Shown piece after piece: positions 42,625 through 53,986 of a stretch of DNA of 64,000 nt. Origin of the DNA: Calonectria ilicicola. Lineage: Eukaryota > Ascomycota > Sordariomycetes > Hypocreales > Nectriaceae. The position numbers and the translations under genes were made by a program. The stretch lies in assembly GCA_020809705.1 (NCBI GenBank), contig CP085836.1:248001-312000 (forward strand). The letters are read 5' to 3'. The first letter of the stretch is position 1, and every line of letters starts with the position of its first letter. Under the pieces are notes generated by a model that was given only the letters and a program-made list of their open reading frames with translations, had not been told where the DNA came from and did no database searches.

Positions 42625-42833
42625 TGTGTTGAATCTTTAGGCTGTAAATTGTAGCATGAAAAAGCTGATGCTCTATTAAGGTCCCTATGGTTAATCTATT
42701 CTCTTATATATCCTTCTGAAGTTATTCCTGCTGTTTGCGGTGCAGCCCGAATCTGGGCTTGATGTGACGCTCTAAGACTAGCTTACTTAAGCTTCCTAAA
42801 GCGGCGACCCTGTGGGTCCTTGTTATTCCGACA
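42625..42833 (-). mobile_element. Second LTR family, inverted solo copy
   Basis: 209 bp, reverse complement of 9218-9426 over its full length (TGTGTTGAATC...TTATTCCGACA as written on the plus strand). The flanks give no clear target duplication and no internal region follows. Confidence 0.7.
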
Positions 42834-43211
42834 CAGTGGGTCCTGGCTTTGCTACTACGTTTCTCCAACCACCCTAACCTAGTGGGTTGTAATCACACCC
42901 AAACCCCGCACTCTTGCGCTAGAGAACAAGAAATTGATAAAAAAAGCGGGCAAAACGTCAAGCTCAGAACTGTAACGATAACTTGAGGGTTGCACATCCA
43001 GTGGCTCCCTCTTCGCACCTCTACTAGCTTGTTATATTTCCCATTTTAAAGTTTGCAGCTTGAACAAAACCAAGATGTCCAACGAAAATCGGATTTCCGT
43101 CCTTGTCGGCTCCACAGCGCGCTTCGTGCCGATTCGGTTGTGCCACTCAGCGTTGCGTGGTTGGGTAGCAGTTATGGTTAGATTGACGGCCGGCTCTTGG
43201 ATTAAAACTAG
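42834..43211. other. Intergenic
   Basis: No gene recognised. Confidence 0.3.
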
Positions 43212-43529
43212 CTAGCTCGTCTCAACAACACTTACAGATATAGCATACGCAAGATTGTGAACTAGAGGCTCGAGATTTGAATGAACCAATGTGCAGACAG
43301 TCTTTGCTGACGGCTTAGAGCCCAGAGGAACAAGCTCGCGTCGGCCACAGTAGTTGGTCTTGCCAGGGAGGGAGATCATGAGATCACGAACCCGGTCAAT
43401 GCAAAGGGGGTGACATGGGCGGCAGATAGGTAGGGCAAGGAAGATTCGAGCTTTGGCCATGGCTTTCTTGATGATGTCGGCCTTGGAGTTCGATAGCCAA
43501 CGGCGCCGCCACTTGCAAAGTTCTGACAT
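43212..43529 (-). CDS. Small hypothetical protein (105 aa)
   Basis: Starts at the ATG at 43529 (the longer open frame has no ATG). It is basic, with CKWRRRWLSNSKADIIKKAM at the N-terminus and a Cys-containing ICRPCHPLCIDRVRDLM. No family recognised. It could be a fragment of a larger gene. Confidence 0.3.
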   Translation of the reverse strand: MSELCKWRRRWLSNSKADIIKKAMAKARIFLALPICRPCHPLCIDRVRDLMISLPGKTNYCGRRELVPLGSKPSAKTVCTLVHSNLEPLVHNLAYAISVSVVETS

Positions 43530-43994
43530 GGGGGACTCGGAGAGGAACGTAGATGTAGAAATTGGGGAATGAAAGGCTTGAGAGATGTAATGATGAAGGA
43601 TGTAAAACGAGGTGGGCTGGGGATGCACAATTACAAATAAATAGACTTTGCTACAGTTTATTCGCTTAAAGGTGAATCACTAAACTTAGCGTTTGTTTGT
43701 ACTCAGCGGGCTAAGTGGCTGGCTCGCAAGCTAGGCAAAATGAGCCCCCGCCTCTCCCAAAGGAAAGCTGGCTTCAAACTCTCTCATCATGTCGAATACA
43801 TATCCCATGTTTCCACTATTACAACATAGCAAATTCTTACTTCTAGTGTTGCTTAGCTCCAATGAACTAGATTTGACAGTTTCTTTTGTATTTTCCTACA
43901 ATGGATGTGGTGTTGCGAGCGAGTGACAATGGTATCTAGATACGCCTCCACGACTTTGGTATAAGGACTTACATATCACCGAGGTTAATAGCAG
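43530..43994. other. Intergenic
   Basis: No gene recognised. Confidence 0.3.
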
Positions 43995-44480
43995 CTTTAT
44001 AACTGCTGTTGGAGAACGGCGCTGACTTCGATCATCAGTATAACAATAGTTACACTTCGCTGTCGATCGCTGCTAGTTATAGGAACGAGTCCATTGTCAA
44101 ATTCCTAGTTAAGAAAAGCGTCGACCTGAATTCCAAGAATAAACATGGTCGCACACCGCTGTCAAGGGCTGCTGACAATGGCCACTGTTCTATTGTGGAT
44201 ATTCGGCTCATGACTAAAACATATATTGTTTATCATACGGACCTCCCCTTTAGGTCTTACCGTACTGCCATCATTATGCATGCATGAGAAGATTGTGAAG
44301 GTATTATCACCACCGACCACATCCTGTAATAAATTGGACGTATACGGCTTAGTATCGGTATTTCCAGGGGAAGAAATTGCAGACTCTACAGAAGCGGATC
44401 TTGAAGAGGGCATGGGACAGACATTGAATCTAGATAGACCAAAAGAGCTACCACATTGTCTCAGTGCTCCAAAAACATCC
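43995..44480 (+). pseudogene. Ankyrin-repeat protein relic
   Basis: Reads LLENGADFDHQYNNSYTSLS and AASYRNESIVKFLVKKSVDL, then NSKNKHGRTPLSRAADNGHC and SIVDI. These are about two ankyrin repeats (TPLxxAAxxGHxxIVxxLL pattern). After about 44200 the frame shifts, with further scattered ankyrin-like words (HEKIVKVL). There is no start and no head domain. It may be the tail of a broken phosphorylase-ankyrin or NACHT-ankyrin receptor, given the phosphorylase gene 2 kb away. That link is inference. Confidence 0.6.
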
Positions 44481-45476
44481 AACTCTAGCAGAAAAATGGG
44501 AGCTGTTAGGAATGAAACTTACAATAGCTCTGACAACGCTTATATACTATTTAATAATCGGAAAATACAAGGCCGCCGAGTGGCCCCCCGGGGCCCCATG
44601 GGGTGGGGGGCTTGAGGTATAGGCCGAATTATCAATAACTTCGGGCAAAAGAAAGCCAAAAGTATGAAGGCCAGCCGGAGGCGTTATGCTAATGTTATAC
44701 TAATATATTTACATTTTCCCATTCACAGCTCTACTATCCTGTCACTATTGCCCTTCTATTCCCAATTGCCATAGTGGTGGTTGGTTTTTTTTTTTTTTTT
44801 TTACCGCCCACCAAGTAACACCAACCCGCGGGCAGGGCCATCGTTTTTTATATGGCATTGACTTACGTAGAATCATTACGTCAGGTACTTGAAATAGGCT
44901 TCTAATCCACTAATCCTCAAGTAAACTCGACCAACTTTTCGACAAATGTATCCAGGCTAGTGCAAGTGCTGTTTCGGTTTAAAGGCTCTTCCAAAAATGC
45001 CACCATCAATGAGCGCAGCATGTTCAACCTTGCCAAAGCAGTCGCCAAAGTGGGAAAATACCAGGACAACAATGCTTCGCAGTCCTACCGAAGGGGTTCC
45101 TGAGTGGTTTCACCTCCGCCTTGCTCCGCTCAGTTTGTGTCTCCTGAAGAATGGGAATGGACATCTAGATAGAGGAGTTTTTGGTGGCAGACGTCCCATC
45201 GCAAGGACCTGCCTGTTTTGTGGCTGGATGTAGCTGGATGCGAAGAGCTGGTCGCAGGAATAGATGGGTGTGCGTGTTGAACAGCTGGATGATTAACCTC
45301 CTCCCCCCGCTCGGTTGGAATGTGACGATATTGGTATAAAAGGGATCAAATTAACCAACCTAGCTGTATCCCTTTCCCCTTCTTCATCAAATCAATTGAA
45401 TAAATTCAGGCCATAAAGGCTATCTTGCTATTTGGTCGTTATCTCTATATGCCTTGGTGATCCGTTTTACAGGGCG
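44481..45476. other. 1 kb without a recognisable gene
   Basis: Contains a poly-T run at 44784-44802. Frames here are motif-free. Confidence 0.4.
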
Positions 45477-45560
45477 AAAAACCTACCCTACAAGTGACTG
45501 GGGTGGGCTGGTGTCACGTGAGCCTGAAAAAAGTTGGTGCTGTCAGATCCTGACTAAGCA
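45477..45560 (+). repeat. Short dispersed repeat, copy 1
   Basis: Shares AAAACCTACCCT, CACGTGA and a CAG-TCCTGACTAAGCA end with 52830-52898. Family unknown. Confidence 0.5.
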
Positions 45561-46656
45561 AACATCCGGCTACCCTAGAGGGACACCTTGTCCAGAGATG
45601 ATGGAGCGTAGCGAGGTCCCTGAAGGGAGCGCCGCCGCCGGCATTCTCAATTCAACCACCTTATTCTTTTTTATTCTCTTCCTTCTCTTTTTATTCATAC
45701 GCTAATAATATGGTATATTCATGGCTATAGCTGTGGCCCCATAAACGAGACCATGACCGGATCGAGGGTATGTGAACAGGTGTGCTGAGATTGGAATGGG
45801 TTCCTGATAAGGATATGGTATGGTGTATAATGGTGGAAGGTACTAATAATTCAACAGTATATCATCTGTCTCAGGGACCGCTGCATCCCGGCAAAAAGGC
45901 TGCTGGAATCAGTTCCGGGTGATATACATTGAGAAGATGCGGATGTAGATGTGGATGCCATGGCGTACGTGGATGGGTTTCCAATATGTTGTTCCGTTTG
46001 AGAATGGAGGGAGGCTAAATCTGTTCGCAGTGCCGCTGAGGCCAGGTTGGTGCCAAGTGGGGGAGGCAGTTCCACTGGTGTAGTGTATAGACTATTGTTG
46101 ATCCTGAGTCGTTGGATCGGGACGACGCAAGTCTACCCGGTGGGTGGTGTGTAAGCGTGCGATGTGCTATGTGAACAAATAATACTTTAGGATTAGGATG
46201 TTCATTGTGAAGGCAATTGGAATGATTATGGATTGTGATGATATGACATCGACTGCTAGGTTTGCACAGGTATGCCACCTTGTTCTCGTTATCTGTAAAG
46301 CGTACATAGTGTCTATAAACAGATATACGAACTGCGTGCAGCTGGCTTTGATCGTAAATTAACACTCCACAAAGAACAGAGCTATGCTCTGGATTCTCTT
46401 ATAAGGGAACGGTTACAGTAGTTCCTCATTCCTAAACACGAAATACCATGATGAAGTAGCACTATCACAAGCCGTCCTTCCGTTTTCCACGGCACCAACC
46501 ACACGTAGAGGCTCAACCGCCTAAACCTGCTGCTCATAATCTCCCACCATCCATACTATGGGCAAGTTCATTTCAACCAACATATGCGGGTATCCAAGCC
46601 CAAGCCCAAGCCGAAGCATGGTTCTCCATCGAGAATAGCCTACCGGTACGGCAACA
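45561..46656. other. 1.1 kb without a recognisable gene
   Basis: The minus-strand frame at 46015-46365 has no domain. An AGCCCA/AAGCCC run lies at 46595-46617. Confidence 0.35.
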
Positions 46657-47448
46657 TCAAGACCACTCCCAGTCTACCATGAGCTCCCTAATAAACTCCT
46701 CCCGTTCCTGCAGAGTTTTCGGATGCTTTTGATTTCGCACTTGGGTGTCTGGCTTCATCGTGCTGCAAGCACTGGCACGCGAAGGCGGGCATAGTTGGAT
46801 GCCATTTGCAAACGAATTGGTTGTCTCGTTAGTGGCTGAAGAAACCTTTCCGCGTGAGAGATGCGATCGTCGAACGAGTTCCCGACGCGAGAGTAACCTG
46901 TTGGTAGTTTCATTGTTGGACACATGCTTCTCATACCAGAGCGCCAAATTCTCTTCCTGGATAACAAATAGAATGAATTCCATCCTTCTCCCCTGTATCT
47001 GGTGTTTGAACCATTTTGCGGCATCTTTGAGGCGGATTATGTCCCCAGTCCCCCCACGAGTAGCTTCGTACTTTGGATAAAGCCTGATAAATTCGTCAAA
47101 GTACGATTGGCCAAGTTCTCTAGAAGGCAAGAGATCACATATTGCAACACACGCGTCCCTAAACTCTCCGAAATGCCCTTCATAACTCGGGTACTTATCG
47201 CAAAATGATGCGAAAAGAGAAGTGTTTGAATGAGGTTGGATGGCTTCCTCTCCGTTCATGCTCTGAGATTCAGCCGCAGCACCTGAAATTTCTGCGAAAT
47301 CATCTGGCTCTTCGATACTTTCGCGTAGTATCGGGGGCTGTGGGTCAGGGTGACATTCGGCTGACCTATTCACAGACGTGTTGACGGCGCCTCGAGAGGT
47401 TGAATAAAGGTCGCCGCCTGACAACGATTCAACCAGATCGCTCCTCAT
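46657..47448 (-). CDS. Uncharacterised fungal protein (264 aa)
   Basis: Starts at the ATG at 47448 (the open frame before it lacks an ATG). The Ser/Glu-rich N-terminus is probably disordered. A compact core at about residues 75-170 reads FASFCDKYPSYEGHFGEFRD and LGQSYFDEFIRLYPKYEATR. The repeated F-x-Y-x-x-Y spacing recurs in uncharacterised proteins of related fungi, as far as I recall. A helix WFKHQIQGRRMEFILFVIQ follows, then a basic tail. No signal peptide. No function can be assigned. Confidence 0.55.
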   Translation of the reverse strand: MRSDLVESLSGGDLYSTSRGAVNTSVNRSAECHPDPQPPILRESIEEPDDFAEISGAAAESQSMNGEEAIQPHSNTSLFASFCDKYPSYEGHFGEFRDACVAICDLLPSRELGQSYFDEFIRLYPKYEATRGGTGDIIRLKDAAKWFKHQIQGRRMEFILFVIQEENLALWYEKHVSNNETTNRLLSRRELVRRSHLSRGKVSSATNETTNSFANGIQLCPPSRASACSTMKPDTQVRNQKHPKTLQEREEFIRELMVDWEWS

Positions 47449-49018
47449 GCTGGCAGTACACCTAGAGAGATCGAAGAAAGGTCGAAGAAAGGTCGGGGAT
47501 TTCCTTCTCAAAATACACGTTAGCGTTCAACGAGCGAGATCTGTGCAGGTTGGGCCGATCATCGACTTACGCTCCTAAAACAGGTAAGCTTTCAACCACA
47601 CTTTAGAATGTTGTCTTTTTTGGAGTGTGTGCATGCGTTTGATTCTTCTGAAGTTTTTGCCGCTATCCAAGACTTAGGTGACGAGGAATGAAAATCATGT
47701 GTGTGACCAACCTCTGTCACCTGACTAGCAGCTGGCGTCTCTAGAGAGCGTTCAAGGAAAAAAAAACAACATTCAAGAGACCGTTAGATAATTACGACCT
47801 TACTACTTGGCTTAATTTTATAATTTGATCATTAACAACCCTTTCTTTTTTTTCTCTTTTTTTCTTTCCTTCCCCACCTCCACAAACCTTTACTGCATCC
47901 TTCATCAAATCCTCTCAGAGGTAGAGAATAGCTTCAGCTTAACTGCTATCTGTGCCCCCGACATCAGAATTTGCTAAGAACAACACCAATTCTCGGGAGT
48001 TAGAAAGAATATAGTTTGCCTCTTCCATACGCGCGGAGTATCGGTTCGAAGGGAAACAAACCTACTTTAAAAATGAGCTGCTGAAACCGAATGTACGTGT
48101 GAAAAGGCATACAAAGAAAATGGTGATAAGAGAAGTTATATCATTACACCAACAATATCGTGTCTAGTTAGATTAAAATAAGGCATTAAACTGAAAGCCA
48201 ATACAAACAGGGAAGATATTCTCCTACCTACCGATATGTATACAACTAAAAACCGGATTTACGACTTTCTCCACACTATCTCATTTAGCATCACCTTCGA
48301 GGGCGGTAGGATTCGCAACCGTCACATCTATCTTTGTCCTAGTTTAATTTTGCTACCAAGACCGCAAAGACAAACAAAGATGGATCAAAAACGACTATAC
48401 ACTGAATAGTGAGTATTGCCATACCTTCAGGCAATTTTAGAACTCGGGTTAAAGAGGCGGCCGCTTTCAGGACACCAAACCAACGCACAATTAGCATGAA
48501 AGATATAGGGTGTCATTCTCCGGGATCACCGGTTACTTCTTACCGAAAAGAGCCTATCAAAGGGGTCACATCTAATCATACATTACCCCGATGGAAGATC
48601 GTAGAATCCCACATGTCCTGATGAGCTCACAGAGTGAAATTTCCAGGCGTCTTTGACATCGTTTACAGGTTAGAAATCTTCTCCGGTGGTATTTCGTTGA
48701 CGATCGGCATGCTAGCTAGGTAGACAGACAGAGTGTGTTCAGCAGTTACTGACGAAGTGTAAAGAGTGGACCTTCATGGAAGATTCGCTCTACCAAGGGT
48801 CCGAGATCCGATGTTCCTCGGATGAAGGGTTGCATCGAGCTCACTTGCTATTAAATGGATAGTTATAGCACAAGAGAGGAGAGGGGAGTAGCAAGCTGGT
48901 TGCATGCAGGAGGAGGGCAGTAAATTGCCAAATTATACATTAAACCGCGCTTGACAATAAGTACATAGTGTTCCTCGGTTTTGATCAACCGGAGGAAGTC
49001 TTGTTGGCTAGGCACCAG
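47449..49018. other. 1.6 kb without a recognisable gene
   Basis: Pyrimidine/purine tracts near 47840-47880 and AT-rich sequence to 48300. The small frame at 48409-48621 has no motif. Confidence 0.4.
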
Positions 49019-49354
49019 CTATTCGCCCGCCCGGACCTTCTTTGCTAGATCTTCTAGCAGCTTTTCTTGTTCTTTGACGAAGTTCTGTACGTCTATGGGC
49101 TGCTGGTTGGTCAGGATTATCCTGCAGCCGAAGATAACAAGGAGAAGTAGTTGATGATCTGATATCCGCATTTGCGCGGAGAGGAAGCCGGAAAGGTAAA
49201 GAAGGCGATTCTTCTTCAGATCCTTGACAAGTTGGTCAGGAAAGACACTGCAATCCCTGAGGCCGTGAACGTACTGCTCACGGGGCTCCGGCTCGTTGGT
49301 GTGTGTGCCCCCTGCGGCGGGGTAAAGGATGCATCGGATCGTCGGATATGCCAT
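49019..49354 (-). CDS. Small hypothetical protein with a hydrophobic segment (111 aa)
   Basis: ATG at 49354. It contains VFPDQLVKDLKKNRLLYLSG, a hydrophobic HQLLLLVIFGCRIILT that could span a membrane, and a helical C-terminus VQNFVKEQEKLLEDLAKKV. No family recognised; upstream exons are possible. Confidence 0.4.
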   Translation of the reverse strand: MAYPTIRCILYPAAGGTHTNEPEPREQYVHGLRDCSVFPDQLVKDLKKNRLLYLSGFLSAQMRISDHQLLLLVIFGCRIILTNQQPIDVQNFVKEQEKLLEDLAKKVRAGE

Positions 49355-49840
49355 TGGGAAGGGATGTACGAGGGATGTTTTGGTGATGGTTTGGATCGCG
49401 CTTAGCCCGGTCGGGAAGCCGCTCTTATACCTAGTCTCGATAAGGTTCACAGCAAAGGCTCATCAAAGTCAATGAAAACCTTCACCTCAAGCTTTTAACA
49501 TACATATACCGTACGGCAGAAAGGGTACAGGCTGCCACTTTGCCATCGCATCTCGCAGGCAAGAACAATCGGAGTGCTCCCTAGCCTAGGTCGAGCTGCC
49601 TCTCACAGGGGATATCCAACCAAAACACACATAAGCACATAGTTATGATGAATCCTCAAGGTTTACCCTTATTCCCTTTCAGATCGAGTATTGCAATGTG
49701 ACCCCAACACGATTGCGAGAGTAGAATTCCAAGCGCTCAACCCAACCCAAAGACCACGACTCACTCCTCCGAATGGAGCGATAACTCGATGATGAAAGGA
49801 AGAAGAAAGGAAGAACGAAGGAAGAAGAAAAAGAAAAAAA
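49355..49840. other. Intergenic leading into the microsatellite
   Basis: No gene recognised. Confidence 0.3.
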
Positions 49841-50265
49841 GAAGAAGAAGAAGAAGAAGAAGAAGAAGAAGAAGAAGAAGAAGAAGAAGAAGAAGAAGAA
49901 GAAGAAGAAGAAGAAGAAGAAGAAGAAGAAGAAGAAGAAGAAGAAGAAGAAGAAGAAGAAGAAGAAGAAGAACAAGAAGAACAAGAAGAACAAGAAGAAC
50001 AAGAAGAACAAGAAGAACAAGAAGAACAAGAAGAACAAGAAGAACAAGAAGAACAAGAAGAACAAGAAGAACAAGAAGAACAAGAAGAACAAGAAGAACA
50101 AGAAGAACAAGAAGAACAAGAAGAACAAGAAGAACAAGAAGAACAAGAAGAACAAGAAGAACAAGAAGAACAAGAAGAACAAGAAGAACAAGAAGAACAA
50201 GAAGAACAAGAAGAACAAGAAGAACAAGAAGAACAAGAAGAACAAGAAGAACAAGAAGAAGAACA
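49841..50265 (+). repeat. Compound microsatellite: (GAA)43 then (GAAGAACAA)~32
   Basis: 49841-49970 is pure GAA. From 49971 a 9-mer (AACAAGAAG register) repeats to about 50255 almost without error. All six frames lack stops, so long low-complexity ORFs (Arg/Thr, Phe/Leu, Leu/Val) appear, but none is a credible gene. Purine-only on one strand in the first part. Confidence 0.95.
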
Positions 50266-50444
50266 GAATGTAAATCATCATTTCCTGCGGCCTTATAACC
50301 CAGAAAGCCCGAATCTAAGCTGCCTCCCACCTATTGGAAGGTTCTCCAGCTCGCTGTAAAGGATCCGATGTTACAGGTGCGTACGGACGGACGTAAATGA
50401 TGACCTTGCATTTGCATAGGCGCAGATTTCAGCCGGTTTCAGTT

Positions 50445-51998
50445 TCAAGAGTTCAATTGTCTCACAAACTCCTGCCCGTATGCTCTAGCATATAATGTAT
50501 GGGGATACGAAGTGGTAGTTTCCGCCATCTGATCGGCATCAGTCCACCTGGTCACCTCAAGAACAAAGTACCGACCCTCACATGATAACTCGGAAACGCC
50601 GATATCTAGGCGAACTCCGACATGGAGAGATCCATAGACTTTGTGCGCATCCTCCCTGGAGAGTAAACAACGTCGTACGTAGCGTGCGAATTCTACTAAC
50701 TCTTCGAGCTTTCCTTGACGCTCTATGGCGTCAACCGAGTACCAACCAAAATCTTCGTTCGCGACCTCCCGAGCAGCCAACTCTTTGCCTGGCTTATTAT
50801 TCTTCCACTTTGTGATCACTATCTTGATTGCGCGATCCCCGCAAAGAAAGACGCGAAACTCGCCGAACTCGAGGAGTGAATCAACCTTTTCCTGATGAAA
50901 CCAATTGGGTGTATTCCGGGTGTTGACACTCAAACGTGGACTATCCCGAGATTGACATTGCAAACGCTTAGCAAGGGCTCCGGGTTTGGTTTTGACATGC
51001 TTCGACCCATAGCTGTGGGTGCGCTTCAATACCGTCTGTTCTATCGGTATATCACCCAATGAGCATGTTCCGCTCCTGGAACATGTCCTTGGACGATAGG
51101 CAAACTTGAACGGGCTTGCTGCCGCGATGCGGTCCAGGGCCCGGATGTCGTGGATTTTGTAGTCGGCTTTAGCAGTTTCAGCTTCTTCCGGGTAAATCCG
51201 CATGTTGCTATGCTCTGACGCTGCCTGCTCGACTTGAAAGTAGAGTTTTGACATGTCAAACCGTTTTTGGTCCACCGCGCCAGAATGAGCCAGGAAAATG
51301 ACGATGCGGGAAGCTTGGATGTCCAGAAGGTGATTAATAAAAGTGCCACGGGCGATCTGCTCCGCAACCCATTTGAATGTGCGCATTTCGAGGTCAATCT
51401 TTCCTGTACCCTTGGCCACAAACATGGCCACAACATCTTGGTGAATGACACGTTTATCGCCGGCCACAGATACGAAAGACTCCCCCAGAATCTCCTGAAG
51501 CTTGTCAGCCTTTTTATCCGTATCGATGTCCTTGAGAGTATCATCCCCGAGGATGTTGTTGAATTTGGCGCAAAACGGTATTCTCAAAAAATCACCGCCT
51601 TCGCCAATATCATCCCACTCTGATAAACCGATCCAGAAGACATAGGGTTTCTCGAATCCAGTCATACTCATATTTTCTTCGACATCGTTGGGTGTTGATA
51701 TGATGTCGCTTCTAAGCTCCTTGATAACTGTTTCACAGTCCGCTGGCGCCCATTTGCCTGCACGATTGACACGTGCCTGGCCAGGCCCATTTTGTCGTTG
51801 GTTTCGAGCAGCCTTGAGACGTGGATAGATAATGCTCCAATCTGGCTTCATCGTGCATAGACAAAGCAGTTTCCGAAAGAATCGCTCAGACTTGGTCCCC
51901 TCGAAGGCTTGCTCAACCGTATGTAGACCAATAGATAGTTCATCGCTTATACGTCGCTGCAAGCTGCCGATTCTGCCCTCGTCATTACCGGCCATCAT
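50445..51998 (-). CDS. Large uncharacterised fungal protein (517 aa)
   Basis: Intact single-exon frame from an ATG at 51998. Motifs include YVFWIGLSEWDDIGEGGDFL, a central globular region (DKRVIHQDVVAMFVAKGTGK) and FRVFLCGDRAIKIVITKWKN. The C-terminal block is LHVGVRLDIGVSELSCEGRY then FVLEVTRWTDADQMAE. The end resembles the xxRLDIGxx...GRFFVNExTRWxxA ending seen in a group of uncharacterised fungal proteins; their chemistry is not known to me. No signal peptide or membrane segment. It lies 180 bp from the microsatellite, which is therefore downstream of its stop codon. Confidence 0.65.
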   Translation of the reverse strand: MMAGNDEGRIGSLQRRISDELSIGLHTVEQAFEGTKSERFFRKLLCLCTMKPDWSIIYPRLKAARNQRQNGPGQARVNRAGKWAPADCETVIKELRSDIISTPNDVEENMSMTGFEKPYVFWIGLSEWDDIGEGGDFLRIPFCAKFNNILGDDTLKDIDTDKKADKLQEILGESFVSVAGDKRVIHQDVVAMFVAKGTGKIDLEMRTFKWVAEQIARGTFINHLLDIQASRIVIFLAHSGAVDQKRFDMSKLYFQVEQAASEHSNMRIYPEEAETAKADYKIHDIRALDRIAAASPFKFAYRPRTCSRSGTCSLGDIPIEQTVLKRTHSYGSKHVKTKPGALAKRLQCQSRDSPRLSVNTRNTPNWFHQEKVDSLLEFGEFRVFLCGDRAIKIVITKWKNNKPGKELAAREVANEDFGWYSVDAIERQGKLEELVEFARYVRRCLLSREDAHKVYGSLHVGVRLDIGVSELSCEGRYFVLEVTRWTDADQMAETTTSYPHTLYARAYGQEFVRQLNS

Positions 51999-52433
51999 GC
52001 TGCAGCTTCATCTATAGTCAGTACAGTCAAATCAGAGCATGGATACAGGGCTCCTCCTCTCACCGATACAGCCCACAGTAGTAAACCCGTTTTTGATGGT
52101 AGATTCGGAATTGAGGCAACAGAGGGAGGATGATAAAAACAGAAGGTTGGCAGTTTGAACTTAAGGATCCGAATTGAGTACTCGTAGCTACTGATCATGT
52201 CATTGAGATTTTAAAATAAGGGGAATTTTGTTGTTTCTTTCGTTCGTTTGTTTGTTTGTTTGTTACACAAGAAAATTTTGACCGCACGCCCTTGGTCGGC
52301 GATTGTGATGTCAAGCTGCTCTTTGTTCTTTGTTGGTGTGAGGAGGAGCGTGCACGCACGGCCTTCGTACCTTGCCTAACTTTCATCATTCTTTTTTTTT
52401 AATGCCCTAGAGTTTAATCCATAAAACTGAACT
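51999..52433. other. Promoter side of the 50.4-52.0 kb gene
   Basis: Contains a GTTTGTTTGTTTG run at 52246-52262; no other feature. Confidence 0.3.
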
Positions 52434-52496
52434 AGGTGTACCAGGTATACCAGATGTACCAGACGTACCAGGTATCCCAGGTATCCCAGATGTCAC
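52434..52496 (+). repeat. 9-bp minisatellite (AGGTRTACC-type)
   Basis: Seven diverged 9-bp units. In one frame it encodes Gly/Asp-Val/Ile-Pro triplets, collagen-like, but no ATG precedes it. Confidence 0.75.
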
Positions 52497-52829
52497 AGAT
52501 ATTAAAAATAAAACCATAATATTATTTCTTAAGCTTGATTAAAATAAATTTTAAAGGTTGGGTATACATATAAAAATACTTCTTTTTCATTTTACATTAT
52601 CATATATCGTCAGGTAAGAAGTCTCCCTTGGCTAAATTCAGTTACCTTAAGCCCAGGCAATTGGAATTGCACATATTGGATCCACCGGCTTCTTAAAATA
52701 ATCTTTTTTGTTTTATTTCCAGTTTAATAATCAGAAAGAAGTTTCAAACAATGGTTTAAGAGATGCACTTGCTTTGTTGATATGAGATGATGCTTCGAGG
52801 CTGTCTTGGGCTTCCTATTGGCCCTAACC
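52497..52829. other. AT-rich intergenic
   Basis: No gene recognised. Confidence 0.3.
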
Positions 52830-52898
52830 AAAACCTACCCTGTAGTCCCTCCAGGGACCACGTGACAAAAGTTCGTGCTGCCAGTTCCTGACTAAGCA
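52830..52898 (+). repeat. Short dispersed repeat, copy 2
   Basis: Counterpart of 45477-45560; ends TCCTGACTAAGCA. Confidence 0.5.
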
Positions 52899-53986
52899 GG
52901 ATCTGCTTTCTCCGCTAAACACACCGTTTGGTAGGATAATCGTGATCGAGATCTGGAATGACTGTGTGCGTGTGTTTCCATTTTCACCCTCCCACTCGGG
53001 CTTTACTCAGCTTTTTCTTGCTAGAAAGATTGGCCCATGACCACATATAACACCATTGTTATCTCTTCGTAATGTCAAGCTAACATGCCTGATCCACCAC
53101 CCCGCATGTAAACATAAAGCCCTGCAATTCACTTTACTGTGTACAGCCCAAGCCCAAGCCCAAGCCCAAGCCTAAGCCTGAATACCATACATATGGGACA
53201 TTTAGGACTGGAAAGTTACGACCTCGGATACACGCGATCTAGTCCACGATCTGTTGGGAGTTGCACCGAACGTTTTACGGCTGTCAGACCTCGAGTGCTT
53301 GATGAAAAAAAAAAAGAGTTCAATGCATATATGCTGATGACGAGACAAGACCCTTTCCATTCCTTCACGGTAAACTGTAGTTCTTTGGTATTGGGTTTGA
53401 AGGTTTCGCGAACCCTCGTCCTCTTGCGAGTTCGAGTGATGAACTAGACTTTTAGACATCACATCTGTAAATGTGGTTTGATCGAGCTTGAAGTAATGAA
53501 AGATTCAGGGTTATTTTAGTACATTTAGTTTCGGCCGTGAAAGTACTACTCACGAAGCTCCACATTGTTGGTGTCTGTGTCTCCTGCTTGGTTAAGCTAA
53601 CCGGCAGTGGGGTCAGAACCCTATAATCCAGATAACGGGAATCCCATCATCAGCTGTTTAATCACATGTTATCTATCCATTTCTAATATCTGCTTTAATC
53701 CCGCTTCTTGCTTGGGCATCATGCCAGACATGATTAAAGGATGACCAATAATTACGTCTCTGCCAGCATATAATACTGCGGTAGTGACATCCTCATTTTG
53801 CTCTAATACGCAGAGAGGATAGTTTGTCGTGTTGTTTATTTATATGATCTAACCCTAATAAAGCAAGGCCGAACTATATAGAGTTGGCTGGGATCGAGCG
53901 GGGTTCCCTACCTGCTCTCTCGGCTCCTCCCCGAATGTCGGCCCTCAGTTTTTTTTCGTTCAAATAAATTTTCGACCAGGAGAAAT
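52899..53986. other. Upstream flank of the Helitron
   Basis: About 1.1 kb with no gene. An (AGCCCA)n run lies at 53145-53179. The Helitron 5' terminus should be here, but I could not identify it. Confidence 0.35.

Noticed and set aside
49679..50330. Long ORFs of Arg/Thr, Phe/Leu and Leu/Val repeats on both strands
   Set aside because: They exist only because the GAA and GAAGAACAA units lack stop codons; no non-repeat coding sequence flanks them.
53145..53179. (AGCCCA)n run as an internal telomere repeat
   Set aside because: The unit reads CTTGGG on the other strand, not the fungal TTAGGG; a similar short run at 46595 is also just low complexity.
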